A DNA stretch of 64,000 nt from Caryophanales bacterium (GCA_012840465.1 DULJ01000011.1:1-64000), one strand, 5' to 3'; counted from the stretch's first letter, positions 1-9,816 are shown. Numbers and translations are program-made. Notes: generated by a model not told the origin, from the sequence alone.

Positions 1-515
1 AGTAGTGGATGGAGGGTACTCGTTTCCATGCCTGCAAATTCGCAATGAATATAGTTGACCGTATTGTATTCTGTCGCAAAATCATAAAAATCTGTGTGCT
101 TCGTCCGCAGCATTGCTCCTTCCTTCATCTTAAAACGTCCCAATTCAAGCTCATCTCTTTGTATAGACCGACTCTCCTCTAGGAAAACAGTCGTCTCATA
201 CGCTATGAAATCAGGTTGAGGCTGCTCATTATGAAACTTTATTTTCACAAGCGTTTCTTTCCCTGTCGCAACATAAGGAAGCTGAACATCCTTTTCAAGC
301 ATATACAGCCTGCCATTGTACTTCACGATTCCCTTTGAAATCGTAAGGAACGATTCATCAACAGAAATCATCGCACCTGTCATAATTCCATCAGAATAAT
401 CTTGAAAATACAGCTCTGTAAAATTCCGTGGATAATCCCTTAGGTTTTCCAGCATCGTACTTTTCAAGACTCTTCCTCTTTGGAAGGTAGGATATTGATC
501 GGAAAACAAGCGCAC
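1..515 (-). CDS. Partial CDS (runs off left edge); baseplate/appendage-like protein, function uncertain
   Basis: Manual translation of the minus strand gives an open frame to the edge: ..RLFSDQYPTFQRGRVLKSTMLENLRDYPRNFTELYFQDYSDGIMTGAMISVDESFLTISKGIVKYNGRLYMLEKDVQ... GGAGG lies just upstream; start is GTG 515 or TTG 509. Not in supplied ORF track. Confidence 0.6.
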   Translation of the reverse strand, partial: MRLFSDQYPTFQRGRVLKSTMLENLRDYPRNFTELYFQDYSDGIMTGAMISVDESFLTISKGIVKYNGRLYMLEKDVQLPYVATGKETLVKIKFHNEQPQPDFIAYETTVFLEESRSIQRDELELGRFKMKEGAMLRTKHTDFYDFATEYNTVNYIHCEFAGMETSTLHPL

Positions 516-538
516 CCCTCCTTTACCCTGTTTACTCG

Positions 539-3187
539 TTACTTCCAGCCATCAAAGAAATCTAGTTCTGACAAATCTGTTTCAAAGGCAAAATACATTT
601 GGCTGCCAAGATAAAGCTGTTCATCACGCCGAGCTACAGGAACAACATGGAAGCCCCAATGATTTTCCTCGGCAAAAACAAAGAACTTCACCTCACCATT
701 GACGATTGAATCCGTTTCATATTGCGGGATGTGATCGCCATATTGGCTGAGAATATCCTCATACATAACAGGCTGATAACCGTTTGTATCATTTAGGTAT
801 ATATACTTGTAGCAAACATCACTTTCACTGCCACTTAAGAAAAACTCAATTTCTGTCACATTCCAAGGTCGTGAAATCGAACCATGAACTTTGTTTAGTC
901 TTTCTAAACTACTAATCAAAACCTTTTCACGGCGATTATGAGTAAACGCATGAACTGTATATGGAATCACAGGAGCATGATTCGTCATCATCATCTCAAT
1001 GGCCCCTACCTTTCTTGCTTGCAAATAGCGGATTGCTCCCCGAAGACAAGCAAGTTTCAAGTCGGGTACCCTCCCTGTATCCTCCGCTTTCTGTCTAAAT
1101 TCGACGCTTCTGCCTGGAACAAATTCCTTCAATGCTTCCCGGAACATATCAATTCTGCATGATTGGCCTGTAAGCTTAATGATTGAGTAATCTGTTAATT
1201 CACCTTTGAAATAGAACTCTTCCAGAAATCCTCTTACAATTTCATATATATCCGCTTTAATTAAATGGTTAATTTCTTTAATGTTGAAGGTAACGTTAGG
1301 AAAATCATAGACATCCTTAAATTGCGCTCCATCCCATAGAGATAAGCTCCACCGTTCAACCGCTGTCACCTTTAAATCACTGTCCTGCTCGGGAACAGCT
1401 CCAGAATAAAAGCGATTTCTAAGAATGCCTGTCTTGCGAAAGAACTCCTTCTTCATTTTCTCGGCCATTTCCCATAAAAAATAATAATTCGTTCGAACCC
1501 TCAAATACTCATCACGGTTTCGATTTTCATATTCCTTAAACCGAGTCGGAATCACCTTTTCAGCTTCTCGATAGGCTGCTTCAAATTGTTCATAAACAGC
1601 AGGGTGCCCATACTCATCTACATGTCTAAATATATCTGTCCCTGGGATATCAATCAGTCTATCGATATCAACACCATTTCGATTGTGACTATAATAGGCC
1701 GCAAACATAATTTTCATAAACTGGAAAATCCGATAGGTAATATTATTGCCGCCAAAATTAGTATCTCCATTTTCATAGGTTGTCTGGATATCAATCTTAT
1801 AGGATAGATGTCCATCCCGGATACGGAACTTACAAGAAGAAATATCCGTCGTTCCGCCGCCGCAATCAATGACAAGTGCCTTATACTCTTCCCCATCCAG
1901 AAAGTTATTCGTTTCTATTTGTTCAGCGATGGTATTATATAGAACTGCCATGCCCTCATCGAGAGCATATTCACATTCAATCTCGTATTCTGGTAAAATG
2001 TGTTTAAACATATCAAGGAACTGATTTTTCATTTTTACTGGGCTAGAAATATGCAAATACTTGAAACGACATTTGAATTGATGCTCTGCTGTTCGGATGA
2101 CATAAAGCAAATATTCCCGCAAAATAACACTTCTTGAAACATTGGCAGTATTGCCATTATGATCCATCACCTCTTCATCAGCCTTATAATTATGAACCCA
2201 TCGTTTAAATCCATTGAATACAGATGAAAGACCACTGTAACTGTTCATTCTTGCTGTTTTTAACGCATCATAGCCAAAATGATACAAAATCTTTTCAGGA
2301 CTCGAACAATCTGCAATGCTGACGACTGTTGGAAGTACTTCGATTCCCTTCTCATCATTCGTTTTGTCAACAAAATTAACAAAGTTAATACTATTTAGCC
2401 GAATTCTGCCATTTAATAAATCATGACTGCTTAATGATGAAACGTATTCACTATCTAAATAGGCACCAGCCGTTGTATTCGTTGTACCAAAATCAATAGC
2501 AAGAACGGCTCTCGTTGTTTCCAACTGCTTTATTTCTAAAGCTGGGATGGGTATCTTGTAGTAATGTAAATGGGCAGGCGGAAGAGGTATTTCCTGATAG
2601 TAGGTCTTATAAATATAATCAGAGTCCTGCTTTCTTAGAAAAAGAAAATAATAGTTTTTATTGACAGTATTTCTTAGTTCCATTTCTCGGGATGCTGTAA
2701 AATAATACCTTCCCTCATGTTCGTAGTCTTTTTCTAAATTAAGGATTCCACATAATTCAAGATTTTCATTAACTATTAAAACATTTGACCCTAAAAGTTG
2801 TTTCTTAGACTTAACCAAATATTGATCCCATTTGTCTATCCGTAGTCCGGCATAAAGACTCATTTTCGCAGGGACTTTAATCTCATCATGACTAGTAAGT
2901 TCCATTTCTAAATAGGTTCGAATCGCATGCTCGACTCGATCAAATCCACCCTCTTTCAATCGATTGATTAAAAGATTCTCCTCTTCTCCACGGTATTTCA
3001 AAATTGTTTCAACGAGAGCCTCTCGATCAAGAGTTTTGGCAATACCCCTCACTAATCTTTCTTTATAACAAATATTCCTAAGTTGAAAGGTTGTCATTTC
3101 CATTAATTCTTCACGAGTATAGTTTACAAATTGCCCTTCGAGTTCTTTGTTTTTATGAATATGAAGCTTGTATGAATATCCATTCAA
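539..3187 (-). CDS. Hsp70/actin-fold ATPase-like protein with long N-terminal extension
   Basis: 882 aa; phosphate-loop motifs AVLAIDFGTTNTTAGAY and ALVIDCGGGTTDIS; about 220-aa N-terminal extension before the ATPase domain. Confidence 0.85.
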   Translation of the reverse strand: MNGYSYKLHIHKNKELEGQFVNYTREELMEMTTFQLRNICYKERLVRGIAKTLDREALVETILKYRGEEENLLINRLKEGGFDRVEHAIRTYLEMELTSHDEIKVPAKMSLYAGLRIDKWDQYLVKSKKQLLGSNVLIVNENLELCGILNLEKDYEHEGRYYFTASREMELRNTVNKNYYFLFLRKQDSDYIYKTYYQEIPLPPAHLHYYKIPIPALEIKQLETTRAVLAIDFGTTNTTAGAYLDSEYVSSLSSHDLLNGRIRLNSINFVNFVDKTNDEKGIEVLPTVVSIADCSSPEKILYHFGYDALKTARMNSYSGLSSVFNGFKRWVHNYKADEEVMDHNGNTANVSRSVILREYLLYVIRTAEHQFKCRFKYLHISSPVKMKNQFLDMFKHILPEYEIECEYALDEGMAVLYNTIAEQIETNNFLDGEEYKALVIDCGGGTTDISSCKFRIRDGHLSYKIDIQTTYENGDTNFGGNNITYRIFQFMKIMFAAYYSHNRNGVDIDRLIDIPGTDIFRHVDEYGHPAVYEQFEAAYREAEKVIPTRFKEYENRNRDEYLRVRTNYYFLWEMAEKMKKEFFRKTGILRNRFYSGAVPEQDSDLKVTAVERWSLSLWDGAQFKDVYDFPNVTFNIKEINHLIKADIYEIVRGFLEEFYFKGELTDYSIIKLTGQSCRIDMFREALKEFVPGRSVEFRQKAEDTGRVPDLKLACLRGAIRYLQARKVGAIEMMMTNHAPVIPYTVHAFTHNRREKVLISSLERLNKVHGSISRPWNVTEIEFFLSGSESDVCYKYIYLNDTNGYQPVMYEDILSQYGDHIPQYETDSIVNGEVKFFVFAEENHWGFHVVPVARRDEQLYLGSQMYFAFETDLSELDFFDGWK

Positions 3188-3223
3188 TCTTCCATCGCTC
3201 CTTCGTTTAATTAACGTAGAAAA

Positions 3224-3931
3224 TCAATAAAGAGCTATTTTATCAATTTTCATCGTTTGATCAATGTCTATGAGTCCAAAATGGTTGTCCCAATATAGAG
3301 TAGTTTGAAATCGTATTGGCAGAAAGATTTGAAGGATGAGCTCAATTTTTGATTCAAGTACTTTACACCTTTTTTTACCGATATAAATGAGGAGTTCGTC
3401 CTTCTCGTCGTACTTTGCATAAATGATACAGTTCTTAAAAAGCTTTCTCATTGTGTTTTTTAATAAATATAGAGCTTCGCCAGTTTCATATAATCTTACT
3501 ATATTAATGGCAATAGTTTCTTTTTCATTAATAGTAAACAAATTTATTTTCTCTCTCACACTTTCTCCATAGATTCCTTCGGCTATGTCTTTAAGCACGA
3601 ATTGAATATAATACTCTTGTTTATTCATTCCTTGCAAAAGATCGATCTCAGCCAGAAAGTGTAGAACTAAATCAAATAACACTTGTCTACATTCCAAATT
3701 TTGATTATTATCCAGTGAAAATAGTTCCTTAAAGATTGCATCATAACGATAATACGGATTGACTTCGACAGTTTGATCAATCGTTGTTGAATTTAAATTT
3801 TCTAAACCTAATTCCATATAGGGAGAAAAGGTCTCAGCTAATTTAAAATAAATATCTTTTCTGCTTAAACCTTGCTTTTCTGCCTTAATCAATAGATCCC
3901 AAATATAGTTCATACCCATGCTCCTTGACAT
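3224..3931 (-). CDS. Conserved-looking protein of unknown function in the Hsp70/FHA/PP2C cluster
   Basis: 235-aa ORF, overlaps the upstream gene stop, same operon. Confidence 0.75.
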   Translation of the reverse strand: MSRSMGMNYIWDLLIKAEKQGLSRKDIYFKLAETFSPYMELGLENLNSTTIDQTVEVNPYYRYDAIFKELFSLDNNQNLECRQVLFDLVLHFLAEIDLLQGMNKQEYYIQFVLKDIAEGIYGESVREKINLFTINEKETIAINIVRLYETGEALYLLKNTMRKLFKNCIIYAKYDEKDELLIYIGKKRCKVLESKIELILQIFLPIRFQTTLYWDNHFGLIDIDQTMKIDKIALY

Positions 3932-5184
3932 CTATATTCTGGAAAGGAAATTTGAATTTCTGAAATAAGAAAACTCATTAGGTCATTCATAATATAGCTT
4001 TTCTCTGTTTGGGCTTGAAAATAAAGGACTAATACACTTTTATCCTTTTCAACTCTAATTTCATCATTGAGAAATGTATTCATCGGGTAGCTAATTTCGG
4101 TATCCTCAAATACGTTTCGGACCTCCATATCAACCAGTTTAAGATATTTAGCCACTTCAAATGAATGGACCATCCTGAAAATTTCCGACTTCGTTCTTAT
4201 TGGGATTGCTTTTTCTCGAACATATTTATTTAAAAATCGATTATTTCTCCGATTTGACAAAATCTCATAATCCAATAAATCAACACTTGTTTCCAAAGGT
4301 TGAGTAAGTTTTAGAACATTCCATATTCCTGATTTATCTAAAGGGGAAACAACTATTAACTCATCCTGCGAGCGTTTAATATACCTTATACTTTCCCCAT
4401 CTACATCAACAAGATAGCCATGCCTCTCCCCCATCTTTCCAACAGAAAGGATATGCTCATAATTCACTTTATCTTTAGCTGGAATTGGAAATCCCGTATT
4501 TTTAAGGGAGAATTGTTCAATGTTCCACAAAGGGACCATGTCTAATTCTTTAAAAACTTCGTACTCCTCCAGATCAAAGGTTACTTCTTTAATTTGTTCA
4601 TCCTCTTGTAGCTTAGGAGGATTCGCTATAACAACATCAAAAAATTTATAAGCATAAGGATGATTCACTGTTCTCCAAGGTAAACCATTTATTATAAAAA
4701 GTTGATACAGCTTTTCTATTTCCCCTATATAGGTTCTATTTTGCCTTAAATAAACCTTAACTTTATGCCTTCCTGTTGTAGTTTGGATTTCACCAGTAAA
4801 GGTTCTCTCATGATCAAGTAACCCTTTTATTGTGGGAAAATCACATTGTAAAAATACCGTTAACAGGGTAATGCTATCCTGTGGTTTATTGGAATGAAAC
4901 ATTATTTCTAGATCGATAGGCGATTCTTCCAGATCTTCTGGAATCATTGGGTATAGAAATTCATGAATGGGATCAACATTCTCCTTTTTACAAAGAGCAA
5001 CATAAATATTATATTGATGATCCCCATCTTCCATTTCATTGAATACTCGTTCTTCTAACTTTCTGTTCATTTCCTCCTGATAGTCAATAAGATTTATAAA
5101 AACCCCATTTACAATTTCCTTCAGTAATTGACGTTGCTCTAAATTATCCGTTTTTTGTAATCTGTCAAGTATAATATTTTTCAT
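3910..5184 (-). CDS. Protein of unknown function in the Hsp70/FHA/PP2C cluster
   Basis: 424-aa ORF overlapping both neighbours (3931 and 5181), so translationally coupled. Confidence 0.8.
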   Translation of the reverse strand: MKNIILDRLQKTDNLEQRQLLKEIVNGVFINLIDYQEEMNRKLEERVFNEMEDGDHQYNIYVALCKKENVDPIHEFLYPMIPEDLEESPIDLEIMFHSNKPQDSITLLTVFLQCDFPTIKGLLDHERTFTGEIQTTTGRHKVKVYLRQNRTYIGEIEKLYQLFIINGLPWRTVNHPYAYKFFDVVIANPPKLQEDEQIKEVTFDLEEYEVFKELDMVPLWNIEQFSLKNTGFPIPAKDKVNYEHILSVGKMGERHGYLVDVDGESIRYIKRSQDELIVVSPLDKSGIWNVLKLTQPLETSVDLLDYEILSNRRNNRFLNKYVREKAIPIRTKSEIFRMVHSFEVAKYLKLVDMEVRNVFEDTEISYPMNTFLNDEIRVEKDKSVLVLYFQAQTEKSYIMNDLMSFLISEIQISFPEYRCQGAWV

Positions 5185-6791
5185 GGCAATTGACCATTTA
5201 CCATAGCTGAATCGGTTGGCGGCATATCAGTAGATGGGATTCCTGCATTAAATTGGGAGGATGGATTCAGTTTCTCCTCTACACCCATAATTTTCTTTTC
5301 AACCATTAAAACCTTAGCAAGAATATTCATCTCTTGAAAAACGGCTTGGGCCTCTTGATAGGAACTAATCGCACCTGCATAATCCTGCTTCGCTAGACTT
5401 TGATCTCCTTTTTTCTCGAGACGTTCTGCATTTAATGCCAACTGTTCTTGTTCAAGCTCAGCAATTTTTGTTGTTGCTTCATCAATCTTGGCTTTTAATT
5501 CTTCCATTCCACTGTAGGAAATATTTATTGCATTCTTTTGAGCTTTTTTATAAATTTCAAGAGCACCTGCGTAGTCCTCCGCTTCAAACCGTAAATCTCC
5601 TTTTTTCACCGCTTCCGCAATTTGAACCATTTTATCCATACTAGCAATTTTCTCTTCTATTGCATTGGCTTCAAACTGTGGCAGCTTTTTCGCTTCCTTC
5701 TCAGCTTTTTCATACTTTGTTAGTGCTTTTTCAAACTCTCCTTCCTTTACATCATTGTCGCCATCTATAATAAACTGAGTTATTCTTAGCTTTGTTCCTA
5801 ATAAATTTTTATGTACTGGGTTCTTTGTCTTTTTGGCTGCATTTCTACCTTCGCTGTATTCTAATAATGCACCTTCGAAGTTTTCATCTGCGAAATATGT
5901 ATCCCCTGTCTTCCCGTGCTCAATTGTAGCTTCCATATATTCAGCCATTTTTTGTGCTTCTTTGACTTTATAGAAGATGGTGCTGCCACCTACTATGAGA
6001 ACGAAAACTAGAGAGACAACCGCAATTTTGACGTATTTCCATACATTTTTTTTATTTTCTTGATAAATCTTATCGCTAAATATTGCTGCCATCGTATAAG
6101 GCTTAACAATACGCTTTTGCCTGCTTAATAATATTTCTTCTAATAAATCCACATATTGGTTAGGATCTGCCACTTCCGCTAACGCATCTGTCATTTCAAC
6201 TACACTCACTTCTTCCCAAAGCCCAGATGAACATAGTAATAATACGTCCCCATCCATTAGCTTTGTCTTTTTTGAAATAAGGGGTTGAAATTTAGATGGT
6301 TTACCAATATAAAATAAAAGATTATGCCTCTCTTCATGATGGTCAAAATTTTCAGGAATTCTTACTTCATTTGCAAGCTCCTGTGATAGACTTTGGTCCT
6401 TGCTTTTAAAGAAAAGTCTTCCATTTCTAAAATGATAGAGTCTTGCATGACCTGCAACAGCCCACATCATTTTTGTATAATCTGATATAACAACTACGAT
6501 ACTAGCCTTCAGTCTTACCCTTAAGCTTTGTTCCTGAAGCAGTACATGAGCGTTTTTTATGTATTGTTTAAGTTTAGCTCTTGACATTGAAGGATTCTCC
6601 ATGAATTTCTCCAAAATCCCCTTTGCTGCCAGCTCAGCACTATGCACCCCTTTATCTAAGTCCAGTCCTTGAACTACAACCCAACAGGCTATGTCATCCA
6701 ACTCAGTAAAAGCAAAGTACTCTTTATTTTGAACAAAACTGCCTGCCTCTGTAATAAAGCCAGTCTTAAATATACTATTCTCCTTTCTCAT
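5181..6791 (-). CDS. PP2C-fold pseudophosphatase with one TM helix and C-terminal TPR-like/coiled repeats
   Basis: PP2C-like N-terminus with metal-ligand motifs substituted (VVVQGLDLDKG, AGHARLY, LCSSGLWEE); TM VKIAVVSLVFVLIVGGSTIFY; repeats of the type GDxYFADENFEGALLEYSEGRNAAKK. Confidence 0.75.
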   Translation of the reverse strand: MRKENSIFKTGFITEAGSFVQNKEYFAFTELDDIACWVVVQGLDLDKGVHSAELAAKGILEKFMENPSMSRAKLKQYIKNAHVLLQEQSLRVRLKASIVVVISDYTKMMWAVAGHARLYHFRNGRLFFKSKDQSLSQELANEVRIPENFDHHEERHNLLFYIGKPSKFQPLISKKTKLMDGDVLLLCSSGLWEEVSVVEMTDALAEVADPNQYVDLLEEILLSRQKRIVKPYTMAAIFSDKIYQENKKNVWKYVKIAVVSLVFVLIVGGSTIFYKVKEAQKMAEYMEATIEHGKTGDTYFADENFEGALLEYSEGRNAAKKTKNPVHKNLLGTKLRITQFIIDGDNDVKEGEFEKALTKYEKAEKEAKKLPQFEANAIEEKIASMDKMVQIAEAVKKGDLRFEAEDYAGALEIYKKAQKNAINISYSGMEELKAKIDEATTKIAELEQEQLALNAERLEKKGDQSLAKQDYAGAISSYQEAQAVFQEMNILAKVLMVEKKIMGVEEKLNPSSQFNAGIPSTDMPPTDSAMVNGQLP

Positions 6792-6843
6792 TTAAACCCT
6801 CCATTGCCACATGCTAGATTTACAGTTTTTATGTAAATGCTAT

Positions 6844-7695
6844 TTACCATCCATTAGCTAATATAACAACTGTTGCATTATCTTGGCTTTTCAACTGTTT
6901 CTCTTCAATTACTTCAATTATTTCCTGTGCAGCATCATAAGGTGAGATCTCTTTAGAAAGGATATTTTCTATTTCAACTTCCGTTAAACTATCAGAAACC
7001 CCATCACTGCACAAAAAAACCTTATCCTTTTTCATTAGCCTAATTGCCTTATTACCAATTTCTATATTTTTAAATCCAGTAAACCCTAAGTAATTAATAA
7101 GTCGTTTTCTCATGGGATTCGTTTTTATTTCATTTATTGTCATTTCACCAGACAGATATCGTTCTTCTAAAACATTTTCGTAGATATCTTTTTGGTTGAC
7201 TCTTATAAAGTCTCCGTCTCGAAAAATAGTGATTAAGCTATCCCCGACCGCCCCCCAATGCAGATATCCATTTTGATCTATAATGACCGAAGCTAGTGTA
7301 GTGCCTCCACCTGATCCTTTGAGATTTTGAGTAATCTCACGATTGGCAAGTAAGGCCGTCGTTGAGAAAAATGATTGAATATTGTCATCGATATTTAGCT
7401 TTGAAAATTCATTCAAAAATGTATTAACGGTCAGCATACTAGCCATTTTCCCATTTGATAATCCACTAATTCCATCTGCTAACACGGCAATGGTGCCAAC
7501 TGATGTGGTCATGGTCGCAAAAGAATCATCTTGCTCCTCCCTTGTACCAATCGTTTGACCATTTCCTATTTCAATTTCTACTTCGATCTCTCTTTTCGTA
7601 AGAAGATACCTGCTATATAACAAAACTATTAATAGAAAGAAACAAAAAAATACGATAATATAGGGAATTAATTCTTTTTCATTCATTATTATCAT
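6844..7695 (-). CDS. PP2C-family protein serine/threonine phosphatase, N-terminal TM anchor
   Basis: Intact motifs EEQDDSF, VLADGISG, GAVGDSL, CSDGVSD, SQDNATVVIL; N-terminal hydrophobic helix. Confidence 0.9.
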   Translation of the reverse strand: MIIMNEKELIPYIIVFFCFFLLIVLLYSRYLLTKREIEVEIEIGNGQTIGTREEQDDSFATMTTSVGTIAVLADGISGLSNGKMASMLTVNTFLNEFSKLNIDDNIQSFFSTTALLANREITQNLKGSGGGTTLASVIIDQNGYLHWGAVGDSLITIFRDGDFIRVNQKDIYENVLEERYLSGEMTINEIKTNPMRKRLINYLGFTGFKNIEIGNKAIRLMKKDKVFLCSDGVSDSLTEVEIENILSKEISPYDAAQEIIEVIEEKQLKSQDNATVVILANGW

Positions 7696-8243
7696 TCCTT
7701 GCCTTGGTCATTTTCCCATTCAAAATGAACACCACATAATGGAATAAATATAAAAACACTTCTACCTAGTTGTATTACATCATAAGGTGACAGCTCAGTT
7801 GGTGAATAGATAGCTTCATTATTGTGATAGGCAAGACCGGATGCATCGCCGGGTAGCAGAAAAAAGTTCCTTTTTTTGGGGTCATATACAATCACGGCGT
7901 GATTCCGTCTTGAAATCGTATTATCCCCTATTATTCTTATATGCATATCCTCTGCTCTTCCAATAAAGTTCTTTTCAGAAATAATCCTGTAATCCTGCCC
8001 CATTTGAGGCCCTTCAATACATACCAGCCATCCAGTTACGGGTTCGATTCCTTCTGTTTCTCCCAAGTATGGCATCGTTTTTTCGACTTCTTCTACACTT
8101 TGAGAGATTTGACTTGTATTTTTGGAACTTTGTTCTACAACAACATTACAGTAAGGACAAGTATTTCCATGTCTTCTTGAACTAAACATATGCCCATTTA
8201 AGCATCTTGACAAACTCATTCTTTTCAACCCTCCGTTTAGCAT
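7692..8243 (-). CDS. Zinc-ribbon + FHA domain protein
   Basis: N-terminal CLNGHMFSSRRHGNTCPYC; FHA core NFIGRAEDMHIRI..ISRRNHAVIV. Likely true start is MSLSRC at 8219. Confidence 0.85.
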   Translation of the reverse strand: MLNGGLKRMSLSRCLNGHMFSSRRHGNTCPYCNVVVEQSSKNTSQISQSVEEVEKTMPYLGETEGIEPVTGWLVCIEGPQMGQDYRIISEKNFIGRAEDMHIRIIGDNTISRRNHAVIVYDPKKRNFFLLPGDASGLAYHNNEAIYSPTELSPYDVIQLGRSVFIFIPLCGVHFEWENDQGKE

Positions 8244-8261
8244 TTTGTTAAGAATCTACTG

Positions 8262-8855
8262 TTATTTCACTACTATCCTAGTGTTCGCTATATAGATCGT
8301 ATCCCCTGCATTAATCTGAAGCGGGCGCCTTTGCGTAAGCTTGCTTTTGGTATGCCTATTTGCTTTTTTTATCCCTACACTATGTATCTCGTCAATATCC
8401 TCTATATACCACTTGTCAGTAACACGATTTAACACAGCATGTTCATAATTGATAAGTGATGCATACTCTGTATTAGACAAATCAATATCAACTTCAACAT
8501 GACCTGAATTTTTACCAATAAGTAGAGAGGTTTCCTCTTTTATTGGCCATTCTTTTACTACTTCCCCAGATTCATCTATTAAAACAAACTTCGATATAAC
8601 TGTGTCTGCTACTTCCCAGCGTTCTTCGGATTCATATTTTTTTATTACAAATCCAACTAAAATCATGACTAACAGAATGCCCATAATAATCTTTAAATTG
8701 AAGTTAGTATTAAGTCCATATACATATATGAGTGTAAAGATTCCCACCATTATAATGAATGCATCAATGATAGTAATCCAAACTTGATATTTTTCATCCT
8801 TTAAGATAGATATATTTCGATTCAACGAACTGTTCATATACTTGTCACCTCCCAC
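8262..8855 (-). CDS. Membrane protein with C-terminal degenerate FHA-like domain
   Basis: Two N-terminal TM helices then TSLLIGKN..YASLINYEHAVLNR..WYIEDIDEIHSVGI. Start probably 8837 (ATG after GGGAGGTGA). Confidence 0.7.
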   Translation of the reverse strand: MGGDKYMNSSLNRNISILKDEKYQVWITIIDAFIIMVGIFTLIYVYGLNTNFNLKIIMGILLVMILVGFVIKKYESEERWEVADTVISKFVLIDESGEVVKEWPIKEETSLLIGKNSGHVEVDIDLSNTEYASLINYEHAVLNRVTDKWYIEDIDEIHSVGIKKANRHTKSKLTQRRPLQINAGDTIYIANTRIVVK

Positions 8856-8894
8856 AATAAATTCACTATTTATAGTTATGGCCAGCGTTATGTC

Positions 8895-9236
8895 CTACAC
8901 TCCCATTAGAGATGTATATATTCCCGCTAAAACAATTCTTAATAAGAATAATGCTGTGCAAATATACAAAATATTTATTATTATACTTATTATTAATCTC
9001 TTTTTACTGTCACTCTTCTTCATACCTATGATTGCTATAAAAATAGCAATAAAAGAAGAAATAATGGCCAAAATATCAAATAGCATTAAAAGTACAAATA
9101 TTAAAGTATATGAATCAAAATTAAATATTTGAAGATTTATTAATGATAATCCAAAATAAATTATGGTAATTAAGAGAACAGACCAGCTAATTATACCAAT
9201 TAGGAATGCAACCCTATCAGGTCCTACTTTCTTCAT
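8895..9236 (-). CDS. Small integral membrane protein
   Basis: 113-aa, strongly hydrophobic with about three TM helices; same operon. Confidence 0.65.
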   Translation of the reverse strand: MKKVGPDRVAFLIGIISWSVLLITIIYFGLSLINLQIFNFDSYTLIFVLLMLFDILAIISSFIAIFIAIIGMKKSDSKKRLIISIIINILYICTALFLLRIVLAGIYTSLMGV

Positions 9237-9272
9237 TTATACAGCCACCATTCATTATAAAAAGAAATAAAA

Positions 9273-9816
9273 TTATTCGCCCATGATTTTATCAAATACC
9301 ATCCGAGCAAATGACTTAAATGTTGCCCCTGTTTTTTCCAAACCAGTTGTAGCATCCTCTTCGGCATTCCCCCAAATATAATAAGGAATTACATCTAATT
9401 TAATATGACCTTCCTTGTCATCAGGTGAGACAAAATTATATTCCCTTACCAATTTGATGATATACGGATTCCGACTTTTTCATCTTTTTCCAACCTATTT
9501 TAATTGCCTCTTTTTCAGTTTTTGGAGGTACATTTAAAATATTTCTACTATAATGAATAGTTTTTATTTGGTCTATCATACTTGCAAACTCTGTGACTGA
9601 AAGTTTATGACCATCTGGTTTGTATACAATATTAGTTTTTTGTTGTTTTTCTTTATTATTAGAAGATTTTTTTGATAGATCACTTAAATATTTATGTAGT
9701 ATCTCTCTTTCAGCCTGAGTCAATTCTTTTGTTACTGGGTGTGTGTATTGGTACCATTCATTATTATAAGATTTTTTAGGAATAACTTTAGCACTTAGCA
9801 CTTCCTTCTTCATCAT
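9273..9816 (-). CDS. Cluster protein of unknown function, apparently frameshifted (about 180 aa if intact; 126-aa ORF as called)
   Basis: The 126-aa ORF (9436-9816) loses its frame at an A5 run (9476-9480). The alternative frame continues ..SRNPYIIKLVREYNFVSPDDKEGHIKLDVIPYYIWGNAEEDATTGLEKTGATFKSFARMVFDKIMGE* to 9273. Confidence 0.6.

Noticed and set aside
938-1162. Short plus-strand ORFs antisense to the Hsp70-like and other cluster genes (e.g. 938-1162, 1586-1807, 5435-5644, 7941-8180, 8842-9132)
   Set aside because: Fully antisense to much longer well-supported ORFs, no SD or coherent family; typical shadow ORFs.
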